64,000 nucleotides of DNA from Aculops lycopersici. Lineage: Eukaryota > Arthropoda > Arachnida > Trombidiformes > Eriophyidae. Positions 9,418 through 20,508 of the stretch are shown here, in pieces. Where the stretch lies: the NCBI GenBank assembly GCA_015350385.1, contig WNKI01000001.1, positions 11,702,997-11,766,996 of the forward strand, read 5' to 3'. Positions within the stretch are counted from its first letter, which is position 1; the number at the start of each line of letters is the position of its first letter. The notes below the pieces were generated by a model. The model saw nothing but the letters and a program-made list of their open reading frames with translations, had not been told where the DNA came from and did no database searches. Made by a program: the position numbers and the translations under genes.

Positions 9418-11165
9418 TCATGACTTGAACGGCATTGCATACTCTTGCTCCTGTTTCTTGTGTATCTTTGAATGCTTGTAGCAGGCGCTCATTTCGGAAA
9501 ATGTCTTATCGCAGTACTTGCAATCATATGGCTTCTCTCCCGTGTGTCTATTCATATGCTCATTTAATGATTGTTGTCTAGTGAACGTCTTTTTGCAAAT
9601 TGAGCACGAGTAAGGCCGCTCACCTGTGTGAATGCGGCAGTGGCGCTCTAGGTCCCCTTTAGTCAAGAATCTAGCTTGACATGTTGAGCACTCAAGTCGC
9701 TTGACTCCATCATGGCGCATCAAGTGTAACTTCAACTGGGATCGCTGACGGAACGCCTTTCCACACTTTTGGCACTCAAACTTTCTCTCGTTCAAATGCA
9801 GTGCCATATGCGACTGGAGAACACCTGACTGCGAGAACAACTTACCGCAAACATCGCACTTGTATGGCTTTTCACCTGTATGACGGCGCTGGTGTATCTT
9901 GAGACTCTTCTTTTCAGTAAAGCAAGAGCTGCACCAGTCACATTTGAAAGGTTTCTCGCCCGAATGTGCCTTCTGGTGGCGCTTCAGGTTACCTTTAGTT
10001 GAGAAACCCGACTTGCCGCACACCTCACAGGTGTGAGCCTTAGTGAATGCACTCGCATTAGACGGCATATCAGCACTCGTTTCCGATGGCTTGATGTCGA
10101 CCACAGACTTGATTGAGTCCATAAAAGTGGAAGCTTGATTGTTTTGTTGCTTCAGCAAATCATAATCACTGACAGCTTCCTGATCGCATCTCATCTTTTG
10201 AGACGAATTTAGTGTTAATGCCGACGCAACATTCACCTGTTGCTGTGAGACATCAACAAAGTCGACCTCGTGCTCGGAACTGTACACTTGGATCGGTTGT
10301 AATGGTCTATCACATTGAGTAAATACCTCAACCCTAGGAACTTGTAGCATATCGGGACTAACCACTGGAGCTTGGTTGTTGAGAGTTGTCTGATGACAAC
10401 GGCTGTAGTCAAAGGAAGTCGGAATAGTGGGGTACATGGCGTCTGGCCCGCGATCAAATTGTCCATTACCTATCTCCTCCGGCACAGTAGATCCCGTTGC
10501 TCTGTGATATGAAACGATTGGAATTTCACTACCAGAATGATCATTTATCGCGTCATTTAATTTAACAAAGTTTCCACATGTTGATTCATTTGCCGGATAA
10601 CTTATCATCGAGTTCGGTAGAGCCATCCCATCAGATGGGGTCGGCAATTCGTCCTTCAACATGTTGTACTGTTGTCCGTGAGCCATAGGAGCTCCATCCT
10701 CAATATTGGTATTGACAATATCAGCACAAAAATGCGTGGCAGGTCTGGATGTGGATATTACGTCGGTATTTTTGGGTTGCTTTTCTATCAATGTGGTTGG
10801 ATCTAAGTAGGTCGATCCAAGGAAATTTTCCCCTTCTCGTTTGTAGTCTTGCGGGTTTGTTGCCGCGTTATTACCGTCAGGGTATGACAGTTGGTGAGAG
10901 TCCATCTCTAAATTGGAGGATGGACCCAAGACTTGCACAATATTTTGCAATTCCATCGCCTTGTCATTCCAGAAATTAACCACCTCGCTATGATTTTCTG
11001 GATCCATAGAACGCACTATATCTAGGGCCTCTTTGAGCTTCTCAAGGGTAATATAATGTTCGTATTAGTTTGTGTTTATTGTAGATTTCATAGATTAAGC
11101 AACAATCTCGAGTAATTCGTTAAGATACTTACTTTCCCTTTGTATGACCATAGGGAGCTATCCAT
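9418..11165 (-). CDS. C2H2 zinc-finger transcription factor, seven fingers
   Basis: Proposed exons are 11133-11165 (11 codons starting at an ATG) and 9418-11040, joined in phase 0 over a 92-base intron with donor GTAAGT. The product is about 551 residues. Without the small exon, an internal ATG at 11007 would serve. The N-terminal 340 residues are polar and low in known motifs. From about residue 346 to 538 there are seven consecutive C-x2-C-x12-H-x3-H fingers, several joined by the HTGEKP-type linker, so sequence-specific DNA binding is expected. No BTB, ZAD or KRAB domain is visible. I do not recognise an orthologue. The acceptor could be three bases further in (GAG|AAG or AAG|CTC). Confidence 0.85.
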
Positions 11166-12770
11166 CGGTGACAAGTTTTTAGGTTCAAGTTTTGATAATA
11201 ATATTAGTTTCTATTTCTATCCAACAATGCGTGACAATGAACAATTGGCTAGATTGACAACAATTTAGGCTTTGCCACCAGTTTGACGTATCAAATGGGC
11301 TGCAATAAATGAAACGTCGGTGCTTGTAACAGTTGCTATAAGCGCTAAGACCAATTGGCAGACGGTACAAGCCAATAAGAACTCAATGGACATAGTTATC
11401 TTAGTACTTAGTCTGTCTAATCTATCCAAGTACTTTAGTCCTAGTATCTAAGTTGATATGACTCCTTCCTCTCAAATTTTAGTTTGTACCAGCTGATATA
11501 ATCAGCTATTGAAGTGGCGGGCTAAATTGCTGGGGATAACAATAAGCTTGATGAAAACCACACTAACAGCCGACTAGTTGAGTGCCTCTCAAATGTTGGT
11601 AATTTAGCTCGATAGTTTTCTATGGCATTTGTGGTATCGACTTGTCAGCAGGTTAACTTTTTTGTCAGCAGGGCAGTAAACGTCAGCATTATGATAATCA
11701 TCACTAATATTATGCTTGATCTGTCTACAAATTTTTTTGGCGCTAGTGACTGGGAATTTGTAGGCTACGAGTTCGTTTCATTCCTAAATACAGATGTTCA
11801 TGGTTTTTCTACTAATTCAGAAGAACCGGCGGGTTTAGCATACTGAACACTTGTTGCTTGATGTGGTTATGCTCCAGTGATTATGAAAGCTATTTCATTG
11901 AGATGATGACAGTTTGACTTGCTTTCTTGAAGATTGACGCCCATTTTATTGCACCAAATATGATCTCAGATAAGAATTACGTATATTGTTATTGAGCAAG
12001 CTTAAATTGAATGGTATTAACAGTGTGTTGTTTGGGTGAGGATTTATCACATAGCAATTTCTATGATAGTTATCAAGTATCATCCATAGAATGACGAACG
12101 GTGATCACAACTTGATTAGATGATGAGTTGTCAAGATAGATCTAATCGGTCTTAACCAGCACCTTGAGATCAGATATCTAGTTAGTCATTGTAGACGATT
12201 TTTGTGGATTTGTCAGAATTAATCCACCTTGTCTTTCATAGGTCCACACTATTGGATTAATGTGATTGGTGGCAGGAAACCAGGTGGGATTTGGATCCCA
12301 GTTTGCCCAACTCACTCGCTATGGCTCTGACAGTCCACCAAAGGGCTTGTGATAAATATGATCATCAATACAAAGAATCTAGGATGCAAAGTAAATGACC
12401 ACACCTGTAGGTTATATATTTATAGCTATATACTCATATCACAACGACTTATGCAAAAACCAATGTTAAGAACCTAAGACCTCAAAAAATCTCTTGGTTA
12501 TGCACGAGGCCAAGATGTATGGTCTTTGCGTGATGCCTGACTAGCTGGACTCGAGGCGCTAGCGCGCAAATTTTTTGCATGGGACTGTAGTTTTTTTTCT
12601 ACAAACACGAAATCCCCAGCAACTGTAATCGGGCGGTAAGCTCGTGCAAAGTGACATGATGATAATGGTAACAATAATTAGTCATAAATATCTATAGAGT
12701 TGTCATGCAATTAGAAGCAAGCATCTATTATTAGTTAAATAGACAGGGCAGGAAAACTTAAATAATAGTA
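11166..12770. other. Intergenic region, no gene seen
   Basis: About 1.6 kb upstream of the zinc-finger gene and downstream of XPF. It is AT-rich with only short frames such as 11622-11846 (+), which has no family features. It probably contains the zinc-finger promoter and the XPF 3' UTR. Confidence 0.5.
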
Positions 12771-15494
12771 TCACAATATTCCTTTTCTCTTCTTCGTGCA
12801 ACTAAACAGGCGGGACTTTTTGCTTGCCTGCTCGGCTTCGATAGCCTCGCTTGCAATGGATCGCAATGAATTATTTAGAGTCGCATGAAGTAGCTCAGCT
12901 GACCTGCTGTTGCATAATAACTCTTGCAACTCTTCCAATGATACGTCTGCCAGATCGGCGAGAGTAGGTGCACAATTCATCAATGCGTAAACGTTTCGTG
13001 TATTAACTCCAGGTAATTTGAGTAGAAAATCCCTAACTTCAATATCATATCGATCCTCGAAGGTCTCTGGTGGCAGCTCCGCTGAGGATATCGAGGCTAT
13101 CTTCTCTGGATCAGGTTGGTCGCGGTCCATTTTGAGGTATTCAAACAGCTCGGCTGTAAAGTGAGTCGAGGGACTCCAAACAATACGAAGTTGAGGATGG
13201 TGGATAGTCAGCAGTATAAGCTTCTCCACTGTATCTTGAGCGTGATCCTTCTTTGGTCCATAACCCGTCGACTGGATGCCCCAATAGCGACCCTTAAAAT
13301 GGAAAGACTTGGACTCATCAAACTCAATGAGGAGAATGGATCGCTTGAAGTGTCTTATCATCATGGCAGTTTGACTGTATAGTCTACCCGATTGAAGGGA
13401 TTGAATCAAATCGCTGACACTTTTTCGCTCAACGCATGTATCCGAGGATAAAATATAATCACCAATCTCCAATTGAATAGGTTCAATATCCATACCTCGC
13501 TTATGGATGATCGACGGGAGTTCGCACCGGAACTCTCGCATATCTACAAGTACCTTCTGTTGCATAATATCGTTCCTGCCGACTTGACCCCCAGCTTTTC
13601 TAGTGTTGACCGCTTCAGTGGTCTCATTTGCAGCCCTGTTGTCTCCCCTGACCAGATCCGGGTGACCATCAGTCTTACCATCACGTCCACTAGGTATAAC
13701 CATAGTGGCCTTTTCCCTGATCAAAGTTTCGAAAGCCTCTTTTTCGCGTCTCAGCGACGTTAGATACTGCTGCATGTCGTAGGAATTCTCAAATTGAATC
13801 GTGTATACCTTGCAACGTTTTGGATGACAACAGAGAGCTTGATAAATTTCCACCTGTCTAATGATGTGCATGTCGAGATCGTACATGATCACATGTTGTG
13901 GCTTAAAGTCATACAGTTGAGATTCTACGGTTGTGCTACTATCTCGTGATGAGAAATAATGCAATTGAATTGTATGTACTCTGCCAACCTCAGGCTCCGG
14001 CTCATCGTCAGTTATCGTAATGACCTCGCCATCATTCTGTCGAATCTTACGAACAATCTGAGTAAGTGTCATACTGCCTCCCGGCTGACCAACTTCCGCC
14101 GCTGGATTGTTTTTGCGGAAGCGTTTCTTAACCGGCGGAACTCCAGATGAAGTGCCTTGCGCCTCTGTGCCATCCTTGCTATCCTCGTCTCCATCTTGAG
14201 GCAAGCCAAATAATCTCAACGCATCCGTCGAGCCCTGATTAGCTCTCATGATTGCATTGAAACGTTCGAATCTTTCACGCAACAGGTTGGTTGCACCATG
14301 TCTCAAAACTGCTTCTAGTAGACGGGATGTTGCATCATTAGATACAATAACAAAAACGTGAATCGTTTCTTTGATATCTTTGGTTTCGTTGTCAATCTCA
14401 TCAATGAGATCCTGGAATGCCTTCCACTTGAAATTCGTCTCTGCTTCGAAGTCTGGCTCGCTACTGTTATTTGGATAAATCCTCTCCTTTGCTGCCTTAA
14501 ACAATCTGTCGGCTGGCTTCCAAAAAATCCACTCACTCACTTCTTTGTCTACTCGAACAGAGTTCTGGGCTGCTCTGGTCTGGTTATAGAAGGCAACGAC
14601 ATCGGACTGAGTAAGCAGGAAAAGCATGTTCCTGAGTCTCTGGATATCATTGAGTAAGCGTTTGGCCTTTGAACCTAGTTGATGCCAAATGCCGTCGAAT
14701 CTTCGTTTGATGAACCCGTCGAAGGTTTTGTCGATAGCATTCTCGACATTGAGCTTATCGTTGTCATAAAGGAAGGCCGAGTTAGTTTTGGCAAGTTCTT
14801 TCAAACATTCGCCGATAAGATCCATAAGATCGAATTGAATAGTTTTCATCCTTTCATTCATGGGTAGATTGATTTCGATTACATCTGGCTGAGCTCGGGG
14901 TTTTGCCAGAGAGGCTTGGACGGCACCATGGAATCTCGGCCACAAATGGAGGGATGTCACAAACAGAGCTCGCATGATCTTATCCAACTTGGCAAAATCG
15001 CCGATAAATCTTGAGGGATTTTGGGATAGAGCTTTGACAAACCCTTTTTTGTTCTTCAACCTATATAATCTCATGATAAAGGACATGAGACAATCGTCAT
15101 AGATTTTGTGCGCTTTGTAAACTATGATTCCAGTTATCAGATCCATAGGCACACGATCACATAACAAGTCCACAACAAAAATTCTTTCAGTGATAAATAG
15201 AACCCCACCCTTGAGGTAGATCTCTTGGCGCTTCTTGGTGTTAGCCGATTCGGAGGTAATTCTTTGAGGCAGTTTTCCGTATGGAATCTTGCTATCGAGT
15301 ATTTGGTTAACAAAAAATAATTCGTCCTCGGGGTCAGTTCCAATGACAATCACAAGATTCGTATCGTCGCTGTAGGTTCGGCAAAGACGAACCATAAGCT
15401 GCTCCAAACCGACTCCACGTGACATGATGACCAGACAAGCGTCATCATTGACACAGTTAATATACATCTCATCTTGAAACTCTAGATAGCTCAT
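12771..15494 (-). CDS. ERCC4: DNA repair endonuclease XPF/ERCC4 (mei-9 type)
   Basis: This is a 907-residue, single-exon orthologue, close to the 916 residues in human. XPF with ERCC1 cuts the 5' side of DNA bubbles in nucleotide excision repair, and also acts in crosslink repair and meiotic recombination. The N-terminal inactive SF2 helicase-like part shows GGVLFITERIFVVDLL and the ITGIIVYKAHKI block. Middle landmarks are LWPRFH near residue 185 and YDLDMHIIRQVEIYQ. The ERCC4 nuclease fold begins at VLVDMREFR and carries GDYILSS followed by the catalytic VERKS near residues 687-691. The C-terminal tandem helix-hairpin-helix starts at FLLKLPGVNTRNVY near residue 827. All key residues are intact. 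It shares a 459-base divergent region with SRP54. Confidence 0.97.
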   Translation of the reverse strand: MSYLEFQDEMYINCVNDDACLVIMSRGVGLEQLMVRLCRTYSDDTNLVIVIGTDPEDELFFVNQILDSKIPYGKLPQRITSESANTKKRQEIYLKGGVLFITERIFVVDLLCDRVPMDLITGIIVYKAHKIYDDCLMSFIMRLYRLKNKKGFVKALSQNPSRFIGDFAKLDKIMRALFVTSLHLWPRFHGAVQASLAKPRAQPDVIEINLPMNERMKTIQFDLMDLIGECLKELAKTNSAFLYDNDKLNVENAIDKTFDGFIKRRFDGIWHQLGSKAKRLLNDIQRLRNMLFLLTQSDVVAFYNQTRAAQNSVRVDKEVSEWIFWKPADRLFKAAKERIYPNNSSEPDFEAETNFKWKAFQDLIDEIDNETKDIKETIHVFVIVSNDATSRLLEAVLRHGATNLLRERFERFNAIMRANQGSTDALRLFGLPQDGDEDSKDGTEAQGTSSGVPPVKKRFRKNNPAAEVGQPGGSMTLTQIVRKIRQNDGEVITITDDEPEPEVGRVHTIQLHYFSSRDSSTTVESQLYDFKPQHVIMYDLDMHIIRQVEIYQALCCHPKRCKVYTIQFENSYDMQQYLTSLRREKEAFETLIREKATMVIPSGRDGKTDGHPDLVRGDNRAANETTEAVNTRKAGGQVGRNDIMQQKVLVDMREFRCELPSIIHKRGMDIEPIQLEIGDYILSSDTCVERKSVSDLIQSLQSGRLYSQTAMMIRHFKRSILLIEFDESKSFHFKGRYWGIQSTGYGPKKDHAQDTVEKLILLTIHHPQLRIVWSPSTHFTAELFEYLKMDRDQPDPEKIASISSAELPPETFEDRYDIEVRDFLLKLPGVNTRNVYALMNCAPTLADLADVSLEELQELLCNSRSAELLHATLNNSLRSIASEAIEAEQASKKSRLFSCTKKRKGIL

Positions 15495-15953
15495 GTTAAC
15501 TTGAGTAATATGTCTACATGATAGATTAAACGAATAAATAGGTTCATGCTACTTTGAGGCCCAACTCGTGCTTCACGTGCGAGTTTAAAACTCTAGAAGA
15601 TAAATGGAGCGGAGAACAACAACGAAGTGGATTCAGCGATGTCCACTTTGTTGGAATATGCGTTGTAATTTTTGCAAACTCTTCCCGCCACTAGAATTTA
15701 AACTGCGCAAGCGCATATGTATTTTCGCTTGTAAACAAGCTCTTTTTTTCTCTGAAGCACCCAAAGTTAGAATACCTGTGTGCTAGATTAGACAAGACAC
15801 TATGGATATTTTACAATATTATTAAGACTCCTCCATCACAACGTTATATATACCTATCCAATATTTATCATTATATATAAACTACCCTTTTTATATTATA
15901 TTTACCATCCAGAGATTACATACTTCCCAAAGGTTATCTAGGAATATACAAAT
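15495..15953. other. Divergent promoter region between XPF and SRP54
   Basis: These 459 bases separate two diverging starts and become very AT-rich towards SRP54 (15830-15950). A small frame at 15604-15786 has no recognisable content. Confidence 0.5.
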
Positions 15954-17435
15954 ATGGTTCTCGCGGATCTAGGAAGAAAGATTACCACGGCCTTGCGGTC
16001 CTTGGGTAATGCAACAATCATCAATCAAGAGGTTCTTGACTCACTATTAGATCAAATTGTTCGAGCCCTCATATCTGCAGACGTTAATATTAATCTGGTT
16101 AAAAAACTAAGAGACAATGTCAAGCAAGTTATCGATTTCGATGAGATGGCCCAGGGCCTGAACAAGAGACGAATGATACAGATGGTAGTATTCCAGGAGT
16201 TAGTCAAACTTATAGACCCGGGCGTCAAACCATGGGTGCCTGTTAAGAAGAAGAGCAACATAATCATGTTTGTGGGTCTTCAGGGAGCTGGTAAGACAAC
16301 AACTTGTACAAAGATGGCCCATTATTATCAGAGAAAAGGGTGGAAGTGTGCCCTAGTTTGCGCCGATACATTCAGAGCAGGTGCCTTTGATCAACTAAAA
16401 CAAAACGCAACAAAAGCCAGAATTCCCTTCTATGGATCTTACGAAGAGGCCGACCCTGTTGTTATTGCTAACGAGGGTGTTGAAAAGTTTAAACAAGAAG
16501 GATTCGAGATTATTATTGTAGATACTAGTGGTAGACACAAACAGGAGGCATCACTATTTGAGGAGATGCTTTCTATTCAATCTGCCGTAAAGCCACATCA
16601 GATTATTTTCGTCATGGACGCCAGCATAGGACAAGCTTGTGAAAGTCAAGCAGCAGCATTCAAATCTGTTGTCGATGTAGGTGCTGTGATAATCACCAAA
16701 CTTGATGGGCACGCTAAAGGTGGAGGAGCTTTGAGTGCCGTAGCTGCCACAAAATCGCCAATTATCTTCATAGGTACTGGAGAGCACATCGATGAATTCG
16801 AAGAATTTAGGGTCAAGCCATTCGTATCGAAGTTGCTCGGAATGGGCGACTTAGAGGGCCTTATAGATAAGGTCAATGAGCTTAAGTTGGAAGAGAACGA
16901 AGATCTGATGGAGAAACTGAAGCATGGAGAGTTTACACTTAGGGACATGTATGAGCAATTTACGAATATTATGAAGATGGGCCCATTCAATCAAATTCTA
17001 AATATGATTCCAGGTTTCGGAGCTGACCTCTTGAAGGGTGCATCCGAAGCAGAGTCTATGTCTCGTTTGAAACAACTAATGACAATCATGGACTCAATGA
17101 GCGATAGTGAACTAGATTCCAAGGAAGGTTCAAAGTTATTTAGCAAACAACCCACTCGTGTCCAGCGAGTTGCTCAAGGCAGCGGAGTTAGAGTAAGAGA
17201 TGTGCAAGAATTACTCGTCCAATACAACAAATTTGCTGGCGTTGTCAAGAAGATGGGCGGCGTTAAGGGACTATTCAAGAGTGGCGACATATCGAGGAAT
17301 GTAAATCCAAATCAAATGGCTAAACTCAATCAACAGATGGCCAAGATGATTGAGCCAAATATGCTAGCCAAGATGGGCGGAACGCCGGGATTGGAGAAGA
17401 TTTTGAAACAAATCCAGAGCGCGCATCATAGATAG
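15954..17435 (+). CDS. SRP54: Signal recognition particle 54 kDa protein
   Basis: This is a complete 493-residue single-exon SRP54, the GTPase that binds signal sequences and docks ribosome-nascent chain complexes at the ER through the SRP receptor. The N domain occupies the first 95 residues. The G domain shows GLQGAGKTTT near residue 107, DTFRAGAFDQL near 137, DTSGRHKQE near 190 and TKLDGHAKGGG near 247. The methionine-rich M domain runs from about 300 and includes FTLRDMYEQF, a methionine-rich finger-loop region near MIPGFG, and a C-terminal stretch with many MxK and MMG-type residues. Length agrees with the 504 residues of human SRP54. The start is the only upstream ATG and the N-terminus MVLADLGRKI matches the family. 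Confidence 0.97.
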   Translation: MVLADLGRKITTALRSLGNATIINQEVLDSLLDQIVRALISADVNINLVKKLRDNVKQVIDFDEMAQGLNKRRMIQMVVFQELVKLIDPGVKPWVPVKKKSNIIMFVGLQGAGKTTTCTKMAHYYQRKGWKCALVCADTFRAGAFDQLKQNATKARIPFYGSYEEADPVVIANEGVEKFKQEGFEIIIVDTSGRHKQEASLFEEMLSIQSAVKPHQIIFVMDASIGQACESQAAAFKSVVDVGAVIITKLDGHAKGGGALSAVAATKSPIIFIGTGEHIDEFEEFRVKPFVSKLLGMGDLEGLIDKVNELKLEENEDLMEKLKHGEFTLRDMYEQFTNIMKMGPFNQILNMIPGFGADLLKGASEAESMSRLKQLMTIMDSMSDSELDSKEGSKLFSKQPTRVQRVAQGSGVRVRDVQELLVQYNKFAGVVKKMGGVKGLFKSGDISRNVNPNQMAKLNQQMAKMIEPNMLAKMGGTPGLEKILKQIQSAHHR

Positions 17436-17456
17436 ACGTTGTTTAAGTAGACAAGA

Positions 17457-17462
17457 AATAAA
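17457..17462 (+). terminator. Poly(A) signal of SRP54
   Basis: AATAAA lies 22 bases after the stop codon, giving a very short 3' UTR. Confidence 0.6.
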
Positions 17463-18778
17463 AAAGCAACAAATTACCCTAAGAAGTTTACTGTGATGGC
17501 GATCTACAAGAAAAACAATCTGCATGTTCATTACCGAGGTTAAGGTCAATGTTGGTCTGGTGGTAAAAGTCTTCCATTACGTCATGCTTTGGGAATTTTT
17601 GTCTCTAGCTCACGTATCGATACTTAAATTTTGAGCTAGTAGAGATAATTTGATAGATAATCTCGTGATAGATTTGCAATCTTGCGTATGTATCTATATC
17701 CACGTCGGCAACAACAAAATCGAGGTCTATTCGTTATCGTCTATCACTGGGCCATTGTAACATATCGTTTGTGCTAGACCATCTTGCTTTGGAAAGCAAA
17801 CGAGTTCACTATCTCAATCTACCTCATTGAGGTATAACTAGAACTACCAAGATCAAATCTCCATACCCTTCTGCTTGAATCTGTACAGGCTTCTAGTGTC
17901 GATCTAATGTGTCTACAACCGGCGCTACTTTGGAGTAGCATAGTCTTGGTTGCAAATTGCAACTTGATGGCACTTGATCCATCGGCAAACTTGACAACAA
18001 TCGCAAGTCGATTGCGCCTAGAGACTGGTCGTTGTTGGTGTTGTTGTTATCGGTGCCACAATGGGAATGCTCCATCCACTTGTGTGTTGCTGGCCAGAGC
18101 ATGAGCAAAACCAAACTCGCTAGACGCTAGTTAGCTCGCCAACTCGCTTACTGGCTAGCCCACGACCTGGACATGGGATAAACAACTAGACCATTGCTTG
18201 GCTATATGTACACAATGCAAGCATCGGCGCCGCAGACTCGGCGACTGTTCCTTTCGAAGTGAAGCGACCATAAGCTAACCGAGAGGCAAGTTAGTAGTAG
18301 TGCTGGTAGTTGTGGTGGTAATAGTATCGCCAGTTAAGCCGAGGAAAGAGCACATAGAATTTGTTACTCAACAGAACGTGAGACGTATAAAAGTACATAG
18401 AAATTTTTGTGCACCGCAACACATTCAATAAGAATAGAGCGAAATTTCAATGTTACCCCAATGACAAATAATTAAACTCATAGATTTTTATTCAACTTTG
18501 GGCAATTTTAAGTGTCAGCTACCTGGATTTAATCTATCACTATTATAAATCGAGTCACTTAATCATAATGTAAGTTGAACAATTAAATGGTTAGGCTGCC
18601 AATTGGCCGCCATAAGCCGAATGCGAAGTGTAAAAAATTATTATGTAACCAAAAGTTTCGCGATCTCCCAGTGCTTGACCAAAAGATGAAAAATCTAGCA
18701 AGAAGCCGTTGGCTTTTGCTCGATTTTAATATCCATCAATTTATTGGTGTAAACTTGACAACTAATCCCTATTTAATC
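17463..18778. other. Intergenic region upstream of aldolase
   Basis: About 1.3 kb with no recognised gene. The last 190 bases (18587-18778) remain open in the aldolase frame but their translation looks random. The remainder is probably aldolase promoter and 5' UTR. Confidence 0.45.
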
Positions 18779-20149
18779 ATGACTCGTCCAAATAAACCCT
18801 CGCCGGATTGCAAGAAGACAGGTGCTAAAGCAGGTTCAGCAAATAAGGCAACCAAGCAAACAGCATCACAAGCTAGCAGCGGAAAGAAGAGATCAACTTC
18901 ACCATCTAAGAGCTCATTAAACTCACCCAAATCACAGAAGCAGGCAATTAGATCCAGCTCATCCCTTGACTCGGACTCGTCGGTACTATCAAAACTTGGA
19001 CTCATAACTAAAGCACCAAAACAACAACATCATAATCAACAATCACCAACCACAACAATGGCTCACTTCAACTACCTAAGCCCAGAGCAGCAGGCGGAGC
19101 TCAAGAAAACCGCCGACGCTATCACCGCACCAGGTAAGGGAATCTTGGCCGCTGACGAGAGCACAGGAACTTGTGGTAAGCGTTTCGCCAAGATAAACTT
19201 GGAAAACACTGAGGATAATAGAAGAAAGTACAGGCAACTCTTGTTCACTTCCGATAAGTCAATTTCGGAGCACATCAGTGGTGTCATCCTGTTTCATGAG
19301 ACTGTTTACCAGAAGGCCGACGATGGAACCTCATTCATCAAATTGCTCAACGATAAAGGAATCATCCCAGGAATCAAGGTCGACACTGGAGTTGTGCCCT
19401 TAATGGGAACAAACGAGGAGACAACCACTCAGGGTTTGGATGATTTGGGTAAGAGATGTGCCCAGTATTATAAGGATGGTTGTCGGTTCGCTAAGTGGCG
19501 TTCAGTGTTGAAGATCGACGACAAGTGCCCAAGTCAGCTGGCCATAATGGAGAACGCCAATGTTTTGGCCCGTTACGCAACTTGCTGCCAACAAAATGGA
19601 CTTGTTCCCATCGTTGAGCCCGAGATTTTGCCCGACGGCGACCACGACTTGGAACGATCGCAAAAAGTAACCGAGAAGGTGCTTGCTGCCGTTTACAAGG
19701 CACTAAGCGACCACCACGTCTACCTAGAGGGCACCCTACTAAAGCCAAACATGTGCACGCCGGGCCAGTCGGCAACTAAGCGTTGCTCGGCCGAGGATGT
19801 CGGTAGGGCCACCGTGACTGCTCTACAGAGAACCGTACCCGCGGCGGTTCCAGGTGTTGTGTTCCTATCAGGAGGCCAATCGGAGGAGGACGCCTCGGTA
19901 AATTTGAACGCCATCAACCAATACCAGGCCAAGAAACCCTGGGCACTGACCTTCAGCTATGGCCGAGCCTTGCAAGCTTCCTGTATCGCAGCATGGAAGG
20001 GCAAGGACGAAAACGTCAAGGCCGCCCAAGAGGAGCTTATGAAGCGAGCCAAGGCAAACAGTTTGGCCTCCTTGGGCAAGTATGTTCCAGGATCAATCTC
20101 GAGTCTAGACGGTGGCCAGTCGCTGTTCGTTGCCAAGCACTCATATTAA
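18779..20149 (+). CDS. Ald: Fructose-1,6-bisphosphate aldolase (class I) with possible N-terminal extension
   Basis: The canonical enzyme starts at ATG 19058 (MAHFNYLS) and has 363 residues, exactly the class I length. It cleaves fructose-1,6-bisphosphate to DHAP and glyceraldehyde-3-phosphate in glycolysis. Landmarks are LAADESTGT near residue 30, VEPEILPDGDHD near 187, the Schiff-base lysine in EGTLLKPNMCTPG at residue 229, and the C-terminal tyrosine. Upstream, the frame stays open, with an in-frame ATG at 18779 that would add 93 residues rich in Lys, Ser, Thr, Gln and Pro. This extension could be a disordered isoform-specific leader or simply an open 5' UTR. The 19058 start is certain as a family start; use of 18779 is inference. 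Confidence 0.93.
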   Translation: MTRPNKPSPDCKKTGAKAGSANKATKQTASQASSGKKRSTSPSKSSLNSPKSQKQAIRSSSSLDSDSSVLSKLGLITKAPKQQHHNQQSPTTTMAHFNYLSPEQQAELKKTADAITAPGKGILAADESTGTCGKRFAKINLENTEDNRRKYRQLLFTSDKSISEHISGVILFHETVYQKADDGTSFIKLLNDKGIIPGIKVDTGVVPLMGTNEETTTQGLDDLGKRCAQYYKDGCRFAKWRSVLKIDDKCPSQLAIMENANVLARYATCCQQNGLVPIVEPEILPDGDHDLERSQKVTEKVLAAVYKALSDHHVYLEGTLLKPNMCTPGQSATKRCSAEDVGRATVTALQRTVPAAVPGVVFLSGGQSEEDASVNLNAINQYQAKKPWALTFSYGRALQASCIAAWKGKDENVKAAQEELMKRAKANSLASLGKYVPGSISSLDGGQSLFVAKHSY

Positions 20150-20492
20150 GTTTTACTCAACAATTTCGATCAATTGACTTGATTAGAATTTTGTTCTGAG
20201 CTATAACCACTACAATCATCTAAACCACTTGTTTGTCTGACTTGTGCCATTTTATTTGTCAAACTTTTCATTTCTCTATAACCCGAGCAATACCATCAAC
20301 AAGTTATTACCACTACACTTCTACCAATCAACCAACTGGAAAATCATCATTATAATTATTATTGCCATTATCATTACAATAATTATTACTGCAATTCAAT
20401 CTATTTAGCTAGATGCGGTTGTTGTTGTTGTTGTTAAAGTCAAAAACGAATGTATACAGTGTGTACTACCTGCAAATTCATCAATCAACAAT

Positions 20493-20498
20493 AATAAA
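20493..20498 (+). terminator. Poly(A) signal of aldolase
   Basis: AATAAA lies 11 bases before the stop codon of the convergent kinesin gene. The stretch from 20150 to here is aldolase 3' UTR containing AT-rich and CAA-type simple sequence. Confidence 0.55.
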
Positions 20499-20508
20499 AC
20501 CATAGAAA

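Noticed and set aside
18587..18778. Further 64 codons upstream of the aldolase extension
   Set aside because: It is open in frame but the translation looks random, unlike the Lys/Ser-rich part from 18779.
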